Source: an uncultured Oscillospiraceae bacterium (GTDB lineage: Bacteria; Bacillota; Clostridia; Oscillospirales; Oscillospiraceae). From it: a stretch of DNA of 59,925 nucleotides. Of the stretch, positions 34,181 through 42,824 are shown one piece after another. A program made the position numbers and the translations under genes. Each line of letters starts with the position of its first letter. Positions within the stretch are counted from its first letter, which is position 1. A model generated the notes under the pieces. It searched no databases, had not been told where the DNA came from, and saw only the letters and a program-made list of their open reading frames with translations. The DNA lies in contig CANRDC010000008.1 in NCBI GenBank assembly GCA_947629245.1, forward strand, positions 1 to 59,925. The letters run 5' to 3'.

Positions 34181-34528
34181 TCACAGACATCCCGCCCGTT
34201 GCCAGGCGGCGTATAATTTCGGGCCTTGGATGGCCACCCAGTCCACCATCTCCTCACACAGCGGCCAGCAGTCCGTGGGCTGGGCGTTGACGCTCAGGCC
34301 GCTCTCATAGAGAAAAGCGTGGGCCAGCTCATGGCGGGTGCATTTCCGCTTGTAGGCGTCCAGGTCTTTCAAGCGGCTGGGGTCCTTGCGCTCTGCTGTC
34401 GTGTACTCTCGGACCACTATGGTCTTGGTGGAGGTGTCACAGTAGCCGTCACAGTCCTCCAGGCCGGGGTCCTTGGCCTTGGCCACATATCGCAAAGTGT
34501 AGGGGACGCCCAAAACACTGATTTTCAC
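34181..34528 (-). CDS. HExxH zinc metallopeptidase-like phage protein
   Basis: 115 residues, GTG start after GAGGTGCAAGC. RHELAHAFLYESG holds an HExxH zinc site; the downstream EEMVDWVA supplies a possible third ligand (Glu). The size fits the small zincin-like proteins often encoded between terminase and portal in Clostridia phages. Substrate unknown. Confidence 0.8.
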   Translation of the reverse strand: MKISVLGVPYTLRYVAKAKDPGLEDCDGYCDTSTKTIVVREYTTAERKDPSRLKDLDAYKRKCTRHELAHAFLYESGLSVNAQPTDCWPLCEEMVDWVAIQGPKLYAAWQRAGCL

Positions 34529-34541
34529 GCTTGCACCTCAC

Positions 34542-35765
34542 TCAAAAACTGTAAAGCTCCGGCGCATAGACCTTGTGGACAAAATAGCGCACATCGTCCA
34601 TGCTATGGTCATTTTCCTTGATGGGCCGGTCATCCTTGGCTTTTTCATCCCATCTATACATGCCAAACTCCCGGATGCAGTCCGTGCACCCGGAGCAGAT
34701 GAAGATGTCCCCGCTCTGGAGGCGGGCGGCCACGTTGCGGATGCCGTCCACCACGGCGTTGGAGGCCTTTTCCACCCTAAAGCGCCCATGGCGGCAGATG
34801 GTTTCAATAAAGCTGGCGGCGGAGGGGTCCACAATGACCATGGAGATGTGGAGGTCACCGGCCAGCTTTTCCAGCTCCGCATAGTGCTCCTCATCGGTCC
34901 GCTGCCGCCCCTCCTTGCGGCTGTCAAAGTAATACTCCCGCATCCTGTACCACTTGCCCCCGGCCCGGCCCCAGAGGCCAATGCTGGTGGGGTTGACGGT
35001 GCCATAGTCGCAGGAGAGTATATAGCGGTCATAGGGCCTGGAGATTGGAGGCACCACATGAAAGTCTTTGTTGAACATGGTGTAAATCAGGCCCTCCGCC
35101 ACCACCCAGAGGCCCCGGATGAAACGGTCATAAAACACCCCGGAGTATAGGCTCTCATAGCGGGCCTTGACTGCCGGGGAGAGGCTGAGGTTGTCATCCA
35201 TGGTGAAATGGAGGTGGAGCATGTTGCGCTTGCCCGCCTCCAGGACCCAGTTGAGATAAAACCAGTGGGATGGCCCCTCTGGGTTGCAGTTAAACCAGAG
35301 AGTGGACCCGGCCACGGAGCACCGGGCGCAGGCCTGCTCCACAAAGGACCTGGGCATCAAGGCCACCTCATCCAGCAGGATGCCCGCCAGCGTGATGCCC
35401 TGGATCAGAGAGGCGCTGCTCTCATCCTTGCCGCCAAAGAGATAGAACGTGTTGACCCGCCCGGCGGCGCTCACGGTGATTTTGTTCTCAGAGCGGTGCT
35501 CCTTGAATTTGAACACCCCCGCCAGCCAGACGGGGAGGTTATTGGTGACATTGCGGCGCAGGCTCTCAATGGTCTTGCCGCAGATGGCAAAGTTTTGGCC
35601 CTCAAAGCGGGTCATGGCCCACATGGTAAAGCCCACCGTCATGGCCACCGTCTTGCCGGAGCGGATGGAGCCGTCACAGATGATGCCGTCATAGCCGTCA
35701 AAGCCGGGCCTATTCCACCAGGTCATGGCCAGGTTTTGCCGGGGGCTCAATCTCTGGTATTCCAT
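34542..35765 (-). CDS. terL: Terminase large subunit (PBSX/XtmB type)
   Basis: 407 residues. The N-terminal ATPase has a Walker A-like GSIRSGKT, a Walker B near ILLDEVAL, and coupling residues after it. The C-terminal nuclease has acidic residues in SCDYGTVNPTSIGLWG and MVIVDPSAASF. It drives DNA packaging and cutting. It starts 56 bases inside the 3' end of the small subunit gene. Confidence 0.94.
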   Translation of the reverse strand: MEYQRLSPRQNLAMTWWNRPGFDGYDGIICDGSIRSGKTVAMTVGFTMWAMTRFEGQNFAICGKTIESLRRNVTNNLPVWLAGVFKFKEHRSENKITVSAAGRVNTFYLFGGKDESSASLIQGITLAGILLDEVALMPRSFVEQACARCSVAGSTLWFNCNPEGPSHWFYLNWVLEAGKRNMLHLHFTMDDNLSLSPAVKARYESLYSGVFYDRFIRGLWVVAEGLIYTMFNKDFHVVPPISRPYDRYILSCDYGTVNPTSIGLWGRAGGKWYRMREYYFDSRKEGRQRTDEEHYAELEKLAGDLHISMVIVDPSAASFIETICRHGRFRVEKASNAVVDGIRNVAARLQSGDIFICSGCTDCIREFGMYRWDEKAKDDRPIKENDHSMDDVRYFVHKVYAPELYSF

Positions 35766-36276
35766 CCGTGTCTATCTCCTCTCTGGTGCTCTGCTCTATC
35801 ACCTCAAAAATGTTGTTTCCAGGCTCCTCCGTGCTGTTGCTCCTGGTATCAAAGACGCCCAGGTGCTTGCCCAGGAGCTCCAGGGCCCTCACCTTGTCAT
35901 GCAGCTTGATCTTGACGCCCAGGTTGGCACTGTACTCAATGCCAGCTATGGCCGGGCGCTTTTGGGCGGGGACATCTTTTGTGGGCTTTACGCTGAGGAG
36001 CCCGGCGGCGTTGACCTCCACAAAGTCCGTGCCGTTGGCAAAAGCGATGGCGGCCAGCTCCTCCAGCACTCTCTCCTGGGTGATTTCCAGCTTGTCTTGG
36101 AGCTCTCCCCGGCGCTTTTGAATTTCAGCGGCAATGTTAGGTTTTGTCAGGTTTTCAGCCCCTATTGCTCTGGCGGTCTTTTCACTGTATCCCGCCCGGA
36201 TAGCGGCGGCGGTGGCGTTCAAGTCCACCAGATACTCAGATACAAACCGCTTTTGCTTTGGCGTCAGCTTGGCCAT
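35710..36276 (-). CDS. terS: Terminase small subunit (XtmA type)
   Basis: 188 residues from ATG 36276. MAKLTPKQKRFVSEYLVDLN followed by ATAAAIRAGYSEKTARAIGAEN is the helix-turn-helix DNA-binding domain of terminase small subunits. A C-terminal oligomerisation region rich in Glu follows. It is the first gene after the late control region 36277-36475. Confidence 0.93.
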   Translation of the reverse strand: MAKLTPKQKRFVSEYLVDLNATAAAIRAGYSEKTARAIGAENLTKPNIAAEIQKRRGELQDKLEITQERVLEELAAIAFANGTDFVEVNAAGLLSVKPTKDVPAQKRPAIAGIEYSANLGVKIKLHDKVRALELLGKHLGVFDTRSNSTEEPGNNIFEVIEQSTREEIDTDGIPEIEPPAKPGHDLVE

Positions 36277-36475
36277 GCTCACCACCCCATCACAGAAATA
36301 GAAAAAGCCGCCCCGGCTGGGGGCAGCTTGCGGTCAAATGCGCAGCGGCAGGGGTCCGGCTTTAGCTCCCATCACCCTGCCGCTGTCTAACCAAGGAGGT
36401 GTTGCTCATCTTGAGGCATACACCCGCAATAGCATTGTAGCACACACCCTTGCAACATGTGCAACATGTGCAACG
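36277..36475 (-). promoter_or_regulatory. Late-gene control region: iterated sites, promoter, hairpin leader
   Basis: Read on the minus strand: two tandem CACATGTTG units and a partial third lie at 36453-36475, then TACAAT (36439-36434) as -10 about 19 bases after a TTGCAC. The roughly 150-base leader holds a GCGGCAGGG/CCCTGCCGC hairpin and then a terminator-like AAGCTGCCCC...GGGGCGGCTT followed by TTTCT (about 36301-36335), before terS. This fits an activated or antiterminated late promoter. The activator may be the ArpU-like protein encoded just upstream. Confidence 0.55.
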
Positions 36476-36883
36476 TCATTCCTGCTTGATGTAACGGTAG
36501 CACAGCATCCGCACGTTTCCGGCGTTGTTCCCTCCGCCGATGCAGGCCGCCACCTGCTCCCAGGGGAGGCCATTCACAAAGCGATAAGTGAAAATCTGCC
36601 GGAGGAGGCTGTCATCAATGCTGGAGATGTAGCGCTCCAGCCTGCTCCGCTCATAGAGGCATTGCTGGTGCTTGGCCTCAATGATGCCCCGCAGGTCAGC
36701 GATCTCCGCCGCATAGGTGCCCACCTTGTCCACCACCCCAGGGGCGTGAGGCATCCCGGTGAGGACCTGGGCACCCGGCAGCGCCTTGAGCTCCAGCTCC
36801 CGGAGGCGCTGCTGGTCCATCTCAATCTCCCGGTTGAGCCAGTAAAGCTGGGAGAGCTCCTTGAGGGTCATGCGCTCAGTCAT
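36476..36883 (-). CDS. ArpU/sigma-like late transcription regulator candidate
   Basis: 135 residues from ATG 36883 after GGGAGGATGCCG. The N-terminal coiled coil (LYWLNREIEMDQQRLRELEL) leads to a C-terminal helix-turn-helix resembling sigma region 4 (IFTYRFVNGLPWEQVAACIG...NNAGNVRMLCYRYI). Such DUF1492/ArpU-type proteins switch on late genes in Firmicutes phages. It sits directly upstream of the late control region, which has iterated sites. Confidence 0.75.
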   Translation of the reverse strand: MTERMTLKELSQLYWLNREIEMDQQRLRELELKALPGAQVLTGMPHAPGVVDKVGTYAAEIADLRGIIEAKHQQCLYERSRLERYISSIDDSLLRQIFTYRFVNGLPWEQVAACIGGGNNAGNVRMLCYRYIKQE

Positions 36884-37256
36884 CGGCATCCTCCCAGGCC
36901 TCCGCCTGCTCGCCTCTCCAGACGGGCTTGCAGTTACCCGCCCCCATGAGGCACCCCACGGTGCACACCTTGCAAGGGTCCCCACCGGCCATGACAAAGT
37001 GCAGGTCCGCAATGGCCCGGAGGAGCCTGGCGTTAAGGGCCTGGGCCCCCTGGCTGGCCACCTCATAGTCCGCCTTGGCCTTGTCCACCATGGCCTCCAG
37101 CTCCTCCGTGGCCGCCCGCTGCCGGAGGTCCCGGATGACCTGCTGGTCCGCCTCATGCTGGATGGTCAGCCGGGCATTTTCCCGGATCAGCTCATCCACA
37201 AAAATCTGGTCCCCATTCAGCATCACGCTGGGGGCGCTCTTGATATATTCGCTCAT
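36876..37256 (-). CDS. Phage protein with coiled coil and Cys cluster
   Basis: 126 residues; residues 20-70 are coiled coil, then ALNARLLRAIADLHFVMAGG and a Cys cluster CKVCTVGCLMGAGNC that may hold zinc. It overlaps both neighbours by 4-8 bases. The function is not recognised. Confidence 0.68.
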   Translation of the reverse strand: MSEYIKSAPSVMLNGDQIFVDELIRENARLTIQHEADQQVIRDLRQRAATEELEAMVDKAKADYEVASQGAQALNARLLRAIADLHFVMAGGDPCKVCTVGCLMGAGNCKPVWRGEQAEAWEDADD

Positions 37257-38659
37257 GCCACAAACTCCTCCTTGATTTTCTTAATTCTGGCCTTGAGGGC
37301 CCGCATGACGGCCTCATGGGTGTCTGCTCTGTCCCGGATGGTGGCCATCACATCCTCATCCTGGCAGCCCTGCACTATCAGGTAGTGAATATAAACCTTG
37401 TCATAGGGTGAGCCCTGCCGCCACAAGCGGCAGTTGCCCTGGTCATTGAGCTCAAAGGACCAGTTGAGGCCGTACCACACCACATGGCGGCCCCCGGCCT
37501 GGAGATTGAGGCCATAGGCACAGCTTGCCGGGTGCACCAGCAGCACGTCCACCTCTCCGTTGTTCCAGGCCTCCTCATCCTCCACGCCCTTATACACCCT
37601 CACCCGCAGCTTGTCCCGGCGGCCCCGGTTGTACTTTTCCAGGCGCTCCAGGATGCGGTCACGGTCATGCTGGTAGCCGTAGAACGTCAGCGCAGGCTCC
37701 CCGTCCAGGCGCTCCAGCAGCTCCATGTAGGCGTCCAGCTTGCAGTCATGGACGGGGACCACCTGGCCCTCCGTGCCGTAGACAGCGCCGTTGCAGAATT
37801 GCAGGAGCTTTCCCACCAGGACGGCGGCGGTGGAGGCCGTGACCACGTTCTCATCCACCTCCAGCAGCAGGTCACGCTCAAACTGCTTATAGTCCCGCAT
37901 GGCCTTGGCGTCCAGCATCACCGGCACCTCATGCTGGATGTTCTCCGGCAGTTGCAGGTAGTCCTCCGCTTTCATGGAGATGCAGATGTCAGAGATGGCG
38001 GACAGGACTGCCGCCTCAGCGCCGTCCTTGGCCTTATAACTGAAAATCTGGGTCCGGCTCCTCTGGTCCGGGTCAAAGTAGCGCTCCCGGTATTGCCCCA
38101 GGGTGGTCCCCAGGCGCTCCCCGCCGTCCAGGAGATACACCTGGGCCCACAGGTCAATGAGGCCCTTGGAGGACGGTGTGCCGGTCAGCAGGACCATCTT
38201 TTTGACAAAGCGCCGGATGCGGCGCATGGCCTTGAAACGCTTGGAGCTGGGATTTTTGAAAGATGTGCTCTCATCCAGCACCACCATGTCAAAGGGCCAG
38301 GCCTGCTTGAAGTAGTCCACCAGCCACTCCACATTTTCCCGGTTGATGATGTAGACATCCGCCGGAGTGCTCAGGGCCTTGATGCGCTTGGAGGCGCTCC
38401 CCAGCACCACGGAGATGCGCAGGTTGTGGAGGTGGTCCCACTTGGCGGCCTCCTTGCTCCAGGTGGCCTCTGCCACCTTTTTGGGGGCCACCACCAGCAC
38501 CTTGCTCACCTGCCAGCGGAAATATTTGAGAACATTGACGGCGGAGAGGGTGATGACGGTTTTGCCCAGGCCGGGCCGGAGAAACAGGCCCACCGCAGGG
38601 TCCTCCACCACCCGCTGGATGCAGTAGGCCTGGTAGTCATGCGGGGAGAACTGCATCAC
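37253..38659 (-). CDS. SNF2-type DNA helicase
   Basis: 468 residues, GTG-ATG start after GGGAGGTGTTCA. Two RecA-like domains: motif I LRPGLGKT, motif II VLDESTSF, motif III LLTGTPSS, and motif VI region near QGNCRLWRQG. This is the phage SNF2 helicase that usually lies beside VRR-NUC and VapE genes. It probably remodels or unwinds phage DNA during replication or packaging. Confidence 0.9.
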   Translation of the reverse strand: MMQFSPHDYQAYCIQRVVEDPAVGLFLRPGLGKTVITLSAVNVLKYFRWQVSKVLVVAPKKVAEATWSKEAAKWDHLHNLRISVVLGSASKRIKALSTPADVYIINRENVEWLVDYFKQAWPFDMVVLDESTSFKNPSSKRFKAMRRIRRFVKKMVLLTGTPSSKGLIDLWAQVYLLDGGERLGTTLGQYRERYFDPDQRSRTQIFSYKAKDGAEAAVLSAISDICISMKAEDYLQLPENIQHEVPVMLDAKAMRDYKQFERDLLLEVDENVVTASTAAVLVGKLLQFCNGAVYGTEGQVVPVHDCKLDAYMELLERLDGEPALTFYGYQHDRDRILERLEKYNRGRRDKLRVRVYKGVEDEEAWNNGEVDVLLVHPASCAYGLNLQAGGRHVVWYGLNWSFELNDQGNCRLWRQGSPYDKVYIHYLIVQGCQDEDVMATIRDRADTHEAVMRALKARIKKIKEEFVA

Positions 38660-38933
38660 TGAACACCTCCCGCAAAAATTCCTTTACGGCGTCCAGCCCA
38701 TAAAGCACCCGGACATCCGCCCCCCGCTTTTCCATCTCACTCCGCTGCCACCGCTGGAGTTTGGCCAGCCGCCCCACCTCCGTCTTGAGCTCCACAAAGA
38801 TGGTCCTCCCATCCGGCAGGATCACCAGCCGGTCCGGCACACCAGGGTTGCCGGGTGACACAAACTTGTAGCAGAGCCCTCCGTGCCGTTTTACCTCCCG
38901 GACCAGGTGGGCCTCTATGCTGCTTTCTTTCAT
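38637..38933 (-). CDS. VRR-NUC domain nuclease
   Basis: 98 residues from ATG 38933, which has GGAGGCAAGCG at ideal spacing; upstream ATG codons lack one. It is a PD-(D/E)xK-type VRR-NUC: GNPGVPDRLVILPDGRTIFV then ELKTE with the catalytic Asp, Glu and Lys. It overlaps the SNF2 gene by 23 bases. It is probably a Holliday-junction or flap-type nuclease acting with the helicase. Confidence 0.9.
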   Translation of the reverse strand: MKESSIEAHLVREVKRHGGLCYKFVSPGNPGVPDRLVILPDGRTIFVELKTEVGRLAKLQRWQRSEMEKRGADVRVLYGLDAVKEFLREVFSDAVLPA

Positions 38934-38973
38934 CGCTTGCCTCCGTTTCCGGGGCGCTCGTTTTCGGGCCATT

Positions 38974-39248
38974 TGTAACATTGCAACATCATTTCTATAA
39001 TTTCTCGCGTGTAGGCGGATTAGAGAGTTTATATTTTCTCTATTCTCTCTAAATCCTCTATTTTTCTACTTAATAGAAAATAAATGTTACAATGTTACAA
39101 AATGCCGTAAAGCCTTGCGCCCCAAGGGTTTCCGCCGTTACATTGACTGTAACATTGACTGTAACATGTTACAATTACCAGATTTTTACATGTTACATTT
39201 TCCGGCCAATGTAACGGCAATGTTACACCCAATTTTTTACATGTTACA
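38974..39248. repeat. TGTTACA/TGTAACA iteron array, candidate replication origin
   Basis: The 310-base gap 38934-39243 has no gene but about 11 copies of TGTTACA or TGTAACA, some with one mismatch. Copies start at 38974, 39085, 39093, 39136 (CGTTACA), 39148, 39160, 39167, 39191, 39210 (TGTAACG), 39221 and 39242. A 12-base period is visible at 39148/39160. An AT-rich stretch (39000-39085) lies beside the array. Iterons plus AT-rich DNA next to a primase-helicase gene suggest a phage origin or a dense regulator-binding array. Confidence 0.7.
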
Positions 39249-41649
39249 CCCATTTTCTGGTAAATCCACGCTGGGCTCCACAGTAGCCGTAGCGCATGAC
39301 CTTGGCTGCTCTGCCCCAGTCCGTGCAGGCCTCAATGATGCTGTTGATCTCAGCGGTGTCTGAGTAGCGGATGTCCTTTTGCCTGCCGTCCAGGGCCTCA
39401 CACCACACCTCAAGGGCACACACCCGGTCACGGTCCACCAGCTTGACCTCACCCTGGACACCACCGGCCCAGAACATCCGGCGGCGGTCAAGGGGCCATT
39501 TCTGCCAGTCCTCCGGCACCTGCCGGGCAATGAAGTCCAGCACAATGCCCTCCCTGGTGCTCACCTCACGGTGCTCCTCCTGCTTGACCTTGGCGGCGGC
39601 CTCCAGCTCATCCCGGAGGTATAGGGGCTCTCCCGCCTGCCAGCGGACCACGGCCTCCGCCCAGAGCTGGTCAACCTCTCCGGCCAGGTCCGCCCACACG
39701 CTCTTGGTGATGCGGCCCTTGCCCACGTCCACGGGCCAGAAACGGCGGTTGCCGGTGCGGTCCTGGAGATAGTCCCCGGTGTTGGTGGTGCCAAAAAAGA
39801 CACAGCAGCGGGGGAGCTCCTTGACGTGGCGGCCATAGGCGGCCCGGAAACGGTCATTGCGCAGGCTCAGAAACTGCTTGATGCGGGCAATGTCCGTGCG
39901 GCGGAAAGCGTCCAGCTCCGCCACCTCCACCAGCCAGACGCCCTGGAGCAGCTCAGAGGCCTCCTTGCCCTCAAAGGTGCGGATGCTGTCATTAAACCAG
40001 CCCTTGCTCATGCGGTCCAGCAGCGTACTCTTGCCTATGCCCTGGGGCCCGGAGAGGATGAGCATGTTGTCATACTTGCTGCCGGGCACCATGGCACGGG
40101 TCACGGCGGCGGCAAAGGCCTTGCGGGTCACCGCCCTGGTGTAGGGGCTGTCCTCCGCCCCCAGGTAGTCCACAAAGAGGGTGTCCAGCCGGGGCACACC
40201 GTCCCAGTGGAGGCCCCGGAGGTAGTCCTGCACATCATTGAAAGCGTGGGCGGTGGAGTGCAGGGAGAGCGCCCCGTCAATCTTGCCGTTGCCGGTGATG
40301 TGGTAGATGCGCTCCATGTACCAGTAGAGGCCCTCATTGTCATTGTCATCCCAGAGGCGGCGCTGGGTGCGCATGTCCCATGGGAGAGCGCCCAGGACCT
40401 CCCCACGGCCCGCAAAGCGATTGAGGGCAAACTTGCCCTTGAGCAGCGGGTCATTCTCCAGGATGATCCAGACGTTATCAATGGTAGCCTTGGGGAGGCC
40501 CGTCTGATTGTTCACGGCCAGCTTGGTCATCCAGTTGGCCGGGTCCTCACCGTTGGTGGCCTCCACACCGTCAAAGTCCTTGATGGCGTCCTCATAGCGT
40601 TCCTTGCTCATAAGGGCGGCCACATCGGCATCCGCCACGGCCAGCTCACACATGGCCCGGTAGCTGGGGAGCCGGTTGGTGGGCGTGCCCGGCTGGGCCT
40701 CATCGTCACGATCCCCAAAGCGGTGCAGGCGGACCAGGTCAAAGGCATTGACCAGGCGGCCACTGCATGGGTCCGTGGCGTGGTGGGAATAGAGGAATTT
40801 GCCGTTGTCATAGATGACAGCGCCCCCGGTGGTGGAGCCGCCCAGGTAGGTGTAGCGCCCAGGCGTGCCGTCCACCGGCTCATAGATGCCGGGGAGCAGC
40901 TCATCCATGGCCCGGTAGATGTCATAGGTGCGGCAGAAAGCGCCCACCACACCGCTCTTGGCCTCCGGGTCACCCTGCTTGACGGCCAGCTTGGGGAGGC
41001 TCAGAGCGCCCGGCACCTGGGGCCAGAGGGTGCAGTCCCGCCAGTCCTCATATTGGCCCAGGAGGCCCGTGGCGCACAGCAGGGGCTTGTCCCGCCACAC
41101 ATAGATGTATTGGCTGTCAGAGCAGCAGGAGGGCCAATACATGAGCCTGGACACCTCAAAGGTGGTGGGGTCCATGAGCTCCATGCCGATATAGGCGGCC
41201 ATCTTGCGGGCCAGGGGCTCATACTCATCCGCAGACACGGTGCGGTCCAGCGGCAGGAGTACCCGCAGGCGGGGAGCCGCCGGGCTATGCTTGCGGGTGG
41301 AGTAGATGCAGTAGCCGCAGCCCAGGGCGTCCACCCGGCGGAGCACATCATCTGTGCCACCGGCGGGGATGTTGTCCAGGTCCAGGGTGAGGATGTCCCT
41401 GCCGGTCACATTGTTGGCCTTGCGCCGGGGCCCTGAGAGGGTCCCGGCCATAAAGCCGCCCACGTCCTTGAGGTCATCCTGCTGGGCCTTTTTCATGTTG
41501 AGATACTCAGCCAGGGGCTCCGTGCCTCTGGCCGGGGTCTGGAGCCGGGCCCACAGCTCAGAGATGAGCATGGTCTGGGGCGTCCAGTTTACGGCCCGCC
41601 GGTTATTCCCGGCGGAGATGGTTATTTTTCTGTCGTGTTGCATGTGCAT
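39244..41649 (-). CDS. VapE-family primase-helicase
   Basis: 801 residues from ATG 41649 after GCGAGGTGCCGCCATC. The N-terminal third looks like an AEP-type primase (DILTLDLDNI and STRKHSPAAPRLRVLLPLD give the DxD and SxxH motifs). The C-terminal third is the VapE P-loop ATPase: Walker A GPQGIGKST, Walker B WLVEVAELDAF, sensor FFGTTNTGDYL, and RNRRFWPVD-type end. It probably starts and drives phage DNA replication from the iteron region touching its 3' end. Confidence 0.9.
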   Translation of the reverse strand: MHMQHDRKITISAGNNRRAVNWTPQTMLISELWARLQTPARGTEPLAEYLNMKKAQQDDLKDVGGFMAGTLSGPRRKANNVTGRDILTLDLDNIPAGGTDDVLRRVDALGCGYCIYSTRKHSPAAPRLRVLLPLDRTVSADEYEPLARKMAAYIGMELMDPTTFEVSRLMYWPSCCSDSQYIYVWRDKPLLCATGLLGQYEDWRDCTLWPQVPGALSLPKLAVKQGDPEAKSGVVGAFCRTYDIYRAMDELLPGIYEPVDGTPGRYTYLGGSTTGGAVIYDNGKFLYSHHATDPCSGRLVNAFDLVRLHRFGDRDDEAQPGTPTNRLPSYRAMCELAVADADVAALMSKERYEDAIKDFDGVEATNGEDPANWMTKLAVNNQTGLPKATIDNVWIILENDPLLKGKFALNRFAGRGEVLGALPWDMRTQRRLWDDNDNEGLYWYMERIYHITGNGKIDGALSLHSTAHAFNDVQDYLRGLHWDGVPRLDTLFVDYLGAEDSPYTRAVTRKAFAAAVTRAMVPGSKYDNMLILSGPQGIGKSTLLDRMSKGWFNDSIRTFEGKEASELLQGVWLVEVAELDAFRRTDIARIKQFLSLRNDRFRAAYGRHVKELPRCCVFFGTTNTGDYLQDRTGNRRFWPVDVGKGRITKSVWADLAGEVDQLWAEAVVRWQAGEPLYLRDELEAAAKVKQEEHREVSTREGIVLDFIARQVPEDWQKWPLDRRRMFWAGGVQGEVKLVDRDRVCALEVWCEALDGRQKDIRYSDTAEINSIIEACTDWGRAAKVMRYGYCGAQRGFTRKWV

Positions 41650-41978
41650 GATGGCGGCACCTCGCATGAGTTGATGGGGATTTTGTGCCATTGCTTGCAG
41701 TGCTGGGTGTAAAGGGTCAAGAGAGGCTGGGGCCTGCCCGTGTAGGCATTGGGGACGGGCCGGGTGTCACAGTGCCCGGCCCTGCCCTGGAGGTCCTCCA
41801 GGGGCCTCCAGTGGCCGCAGGTGAGGCAGCAGCGCCGGGTCACCTTGAGCCTCCACCAGGCCACGGCCCTGGCCTTAATGGCATAGGTGGTGATGTGGAT
41901 GATCTGCCGGAGGTATGTGTAACGGCGGACCCGCTTGCGGATGCGCCGGATGTCCGGGGTCTTGTAGCAGTCAGCCAT
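41622..41978 (-). CDS. Small zinc-finger-like phage protein
   Basis: 118 residues; basic start (DIRRIRKRVRRYTYLRQI), then Cys-rich CCLTCGHWRPLEDLQGRAGHC and a C-terminal tail with more Cys. It overlaps the VapE gene by 28 bases. A zinc ribbon binding DNA or RNA is plausible; function unknown. Confidence 0.65.
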   Translation of the reverse strand: MADCYKTPDIRRIRKRVRRYTYLRQIIHITTYAIKARAVAWWRLKVTRRCCLTCGHWRPLEDLQGRAGHCDTRPVPNAYTGRPQPLLTLYTQHCKQWHKIPINSCEVPPSCTCNTTEK

Positions 41979-41989
41979 GGTGTCCTCCT

Positions 41990-42364
41990 CTATGAGATTT
42001 CATTTTGCCAGGCCTCCACGTCCACGCCCAGCTCCTTGAGCTTGATGCGCTCCGGGTAGATGTCATCTATTTGGTAATACTCCCGCATCCGCCGGTGCTC
42101 CTCAGCCATGGCCAGGTAGAAGTCATGGAGGCGCTTGGGGCCAAAGCCCAGATGGCGGTGCAGGGTCCAGAGCACCATTGTGTCAAGGTCCAGGGCCAGC
42201 CGGGCATCCGCCTCCATGCACTGCCGGTTGATTTCCTCCCGCATGGCGGTGACCTGGGTGGGCGTCATCCGGCCAAGGTCAGAGAGCTTGATGTTGACAG
42301 TGGGCTCTTTAGGTGGGACGGGCAGGCCAGCCTTGGCCGCCCGCCTCCGTTGCGCTCTGTTCAT
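41990..42364 (-). CDS. Phage protein, unknown
   Basis: 124 residues. A basic tail MNRAQRRRAAKAGLPVPPKE leads to a helical domain with TMVLWTLHRHLGFGPKRLHDFY. Sizes and sequence like this are common next to VapE in Clostridia phages, but no function is known to me. The start overlaps the next gene's stop by 4 bases. Confidence 0.7.
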   Translation of the reverse strand: MNRAQRRRAAKAGLPVPPKEPTVNIKLSDLGRMTPTQVTAMREEINRQCMEADARLALDLDTMVLWTLHRHLGFGPKRLHDFYLAMAEEHRRMREYYQIDDIYPERIKLKELGVDVEAWQNEIS

Positions 42365-42552
42365 CTATGCCGCCGGGGGCAGCGCCCGGCCTCCTCAGTG
42401 GGTTGCCAGTCCTCCACCACGATGACAGGCCCCTCCGGGCGGTCATCACAGATAAAGTCCCCGTCCCCTATGTATTGGCAATTCTCGCACATGCCGGGGT
42501 CACAGATGCGGGGCTTTTCCTGCCGGGAGTAGCGCTTGCGCCGTTTCCTCAT
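42361..42552 (-). CDS. Small Cys-rich phage protein
   Basis: 63 residues; basic start MRKRRKRYSRQEKPR, then CDPGMCENCQYIGDGDFICD with four Cys that may hold zinc. It overlaps both neighbours by 4 bases (ATGA). The function is unknown. Confidence 0.68.
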   Translation of the reverse strand: MRKRRKRYSRQEKPRICDPGMCENCQYIGDGDFICDDRPEGPVIVVEDWQPTEEAGRCPRRHR

Positions 42553-42824
42553 GCGGGCCCGCCTCCCTCCGTGGCGATCTCTCCGGCACAGGCCGCATAG
42601 CCTGCCAGGTCCACAAAGCTGTCCGCCTTGACACCGGCCTTGATGCGGGCCACCTTGAGCAGGGCCATCATCATGGCCACATCCTTGGAGGTGAACGTGA
42701 CGCCCATGTAGGCGGTCCAGAGCTTGCCGATGAGGGCAAAGCTGTCCTCCGGGGTGCCGTAGTCCTCCTCACGCTCACCGCAGACACAGACACGGGCGGC
42801 CTCTAAAATCTCAGCTCTTTTCAT
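42549..42824 (-). CDS. DUF6378-family phage protein
   Basis: 91 residues: MKRAEILEAARVCVCGERE then DYGTPEDSFALIGKLWTAYM and KDVAMMMALLKVARIKAG, the pattern of the DUF6378 family common beside phage nucleotide genes. It overlaps ThyX by 14 bases. All-helical, possibly related to nucleotide metabolism; function unproven. Confidence 0.78.
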   Translation of the reverse strand: MKRAEILEAARVCVCGEREEDYGTPEDSFALIGKLWTAYMGVTFTSKDVAMMMALLKVARIKAGVKADSFVDLAGYAACAGEIATEGGGPA

